64,000 nt of DNA. Origin: Ligula intestinalis. Taxonomy: Eukaryota > Platyhelminthes > Cestoda > Diphyllobothriidea > Diphyllobothriidae. Both the position numbers and the translations under genes were made by a program. Of the stretch, positions 63,271-64,000 are shown in pieces (position 1 is the stretch's first letter; the number at the start of each line of letters is the position of its first letter). Under the pieces are notes generated by a model that searched no databases, was not told where the DNA came from, and worked only from the letters and a program-made list of their open reading frames with translations. The stretch is taken from NCBI GenBank assembly GCA_036362985.1, contig JAYGXS010000001.1:55913568-55977567 (forward strand), given 5' to 3'.

Positions 63271-64000
63271 CAAATACCCACATAAACGACAGCTGTTGCT
63301 TTTATAAGGCTTGTCGAGGACCTACTCGGTCAAGTGAAGTTAAGCAAACAATGCCCTTAAAGTTAGTTAATAAATCCTTGTTGTAGACTTTACAGCGATG
63401 TGCATTTTCACCATTACTGATCTGATTTTATGGCAGAATTTATGCCTAGAACAATCCATACAGGCATTTTAGAAGTTGAGTTACACAGCACCAATCCCAT
63501 CGAACTGCTTTCCTGTTGAGGCACAAACTAGACCCATAGAGTCATAAGCAGCCGTGTCGCACCCCAAATTCATTCAATGAACAAGCATCGATTACTTGGA
63601 AAATTATTCGTAAATGGAGGTAAATGGTCAGCAGCCACGACTAATTAGGAAACAAATTGCCTGTTCATGCTACTACCTCTCATGCACTTTAAGATGCTGG
63701 AATGTAGAGTACTTAGTTTCCTCCTGAGGTGCTAAACCCCGTGGCCAGGAAAGGTGCCAACTGGCGCGATTATTGGGCCCATTTCCTGGCCGAGTGTCAG
63801 GTTTCAATGACTTTGCGGCAACTCTCGACAATAAGAAATCTGGGTTTGTTTAAGGCTGATTCCTGTGCACTCAGTATCAGCACGCTCGATGCGCGTAGAC
63901 AAGAGCTCCACATAAAATCGACCACCGTGCCTTACATTTGTCCAGCCATTGAAACGCGATGAATGTGGGAAGAGTTAGTGAGGTAGACATTTCGAAGGTC

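Larger units (their letters stand above)
62455..64000. other. Upstream of first visible BAZ2 exon; no exon found
   Basis: No minus-strand exon compatible with phase 0 joining to 62454 was recognised, so the 5' exon(s) and promoter are probably further right. A plus ORF at 63729-63962 has no familiar motif. Confidence 0.35.

Noticed and set aside
1..64000. CRISPR array, bacterial operons or rRNA
   Set aside because: No regularly spaced short repeats, no ribosome-binding-site-led gene clusters and no rRNA-like sequence; spliceosomal introns show the DNA is from a eukaryote.

Overview
The window is a gene-poor, repeat-rich stretch of an animal genome. It is dominated by one large intron-rich gene on the minus strand, a BAZ2A/BAZ2B-type chromatin-remodelling regulatory subunit (bromodomain adjacent to zinc finger 2; relative of Drosophila Toutatis). 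I could follow 19 coding exons from 62454 down to a stop codon at 8870. All exon-exon phases agree and the total is 7860 nt, or 2619 residues plus stop. In order the protein has an Ala/Gln-rich N-terminus with an AT-hook, an MBD/TAM domain, a charged helix, a DDT domain, WHIM/WSD motifs, a coiled-coil-like segment, a PHD finger, a second PHD-like finger, a basic linker, a bromodomain and an acidic tail. The first visible exon starts at a splice acceptor with an open frame before any ATG, so the true 5' end is probably beyond the right edge.

The organism is most likely a flatworm (Platyhelminthes), possibly a tapeworm. The reasons are short exons in kilobase introns, a diverged BAZ2, and introns packed with Penelope-like elements (RT plus GIY-YIG), RTE-like and CR1/Jockey-like non-LTR elements, BED-finger hAT and Merlin DNA transposons, and tRNA-derived SINEs carrying hammerhead-ribozyme cores. 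Tandem RNA-gene/hammerhead SINEs of this sort are known from Schistosoma (Sm-alpha). The species itself cannot be fixed from the sequence alone.

Layout. 1-8869: downstream of the gene, holding non-LTR fragments in two orientations, a Penelope endonuclease fragment between inverted repeats with a poly-C tract, and a hammerhead SINE. 8870-16858: bromodomain exons, whose 7.2-kb intron holds a dead Merlin transposase, a diverged tandem duplication and a palindromic MITE. 17208-23689: basic linker and PHD exons, with a hAT MITE flanked by 8-bp target-site duplications. 23690-33588: the largest intron (9.9 kb), a four-layer nest in which an RTE element is split by a hAT element (perfect 8-bp duplication), itself split by a head-to-head Penelope pair around a 10-N gap and by a hAT MITE. 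33589-42479: DDT/WHIM and central exons, plus a cluster of three hammerhead SINEs. 42480-62454: N-terminal exons, with another Penelope element with long terminal inverted repeats beside a hammerhead locked inside a 23-bp perfect inverted repeat. 62455-64000: no exon recognised.

The most notable points are the second PHD-like finger fused directly after the canonical one in BAZ2, and the family of SINE-borne hammerhead ribozymes whose stem I shows compensatory base changes between copies.
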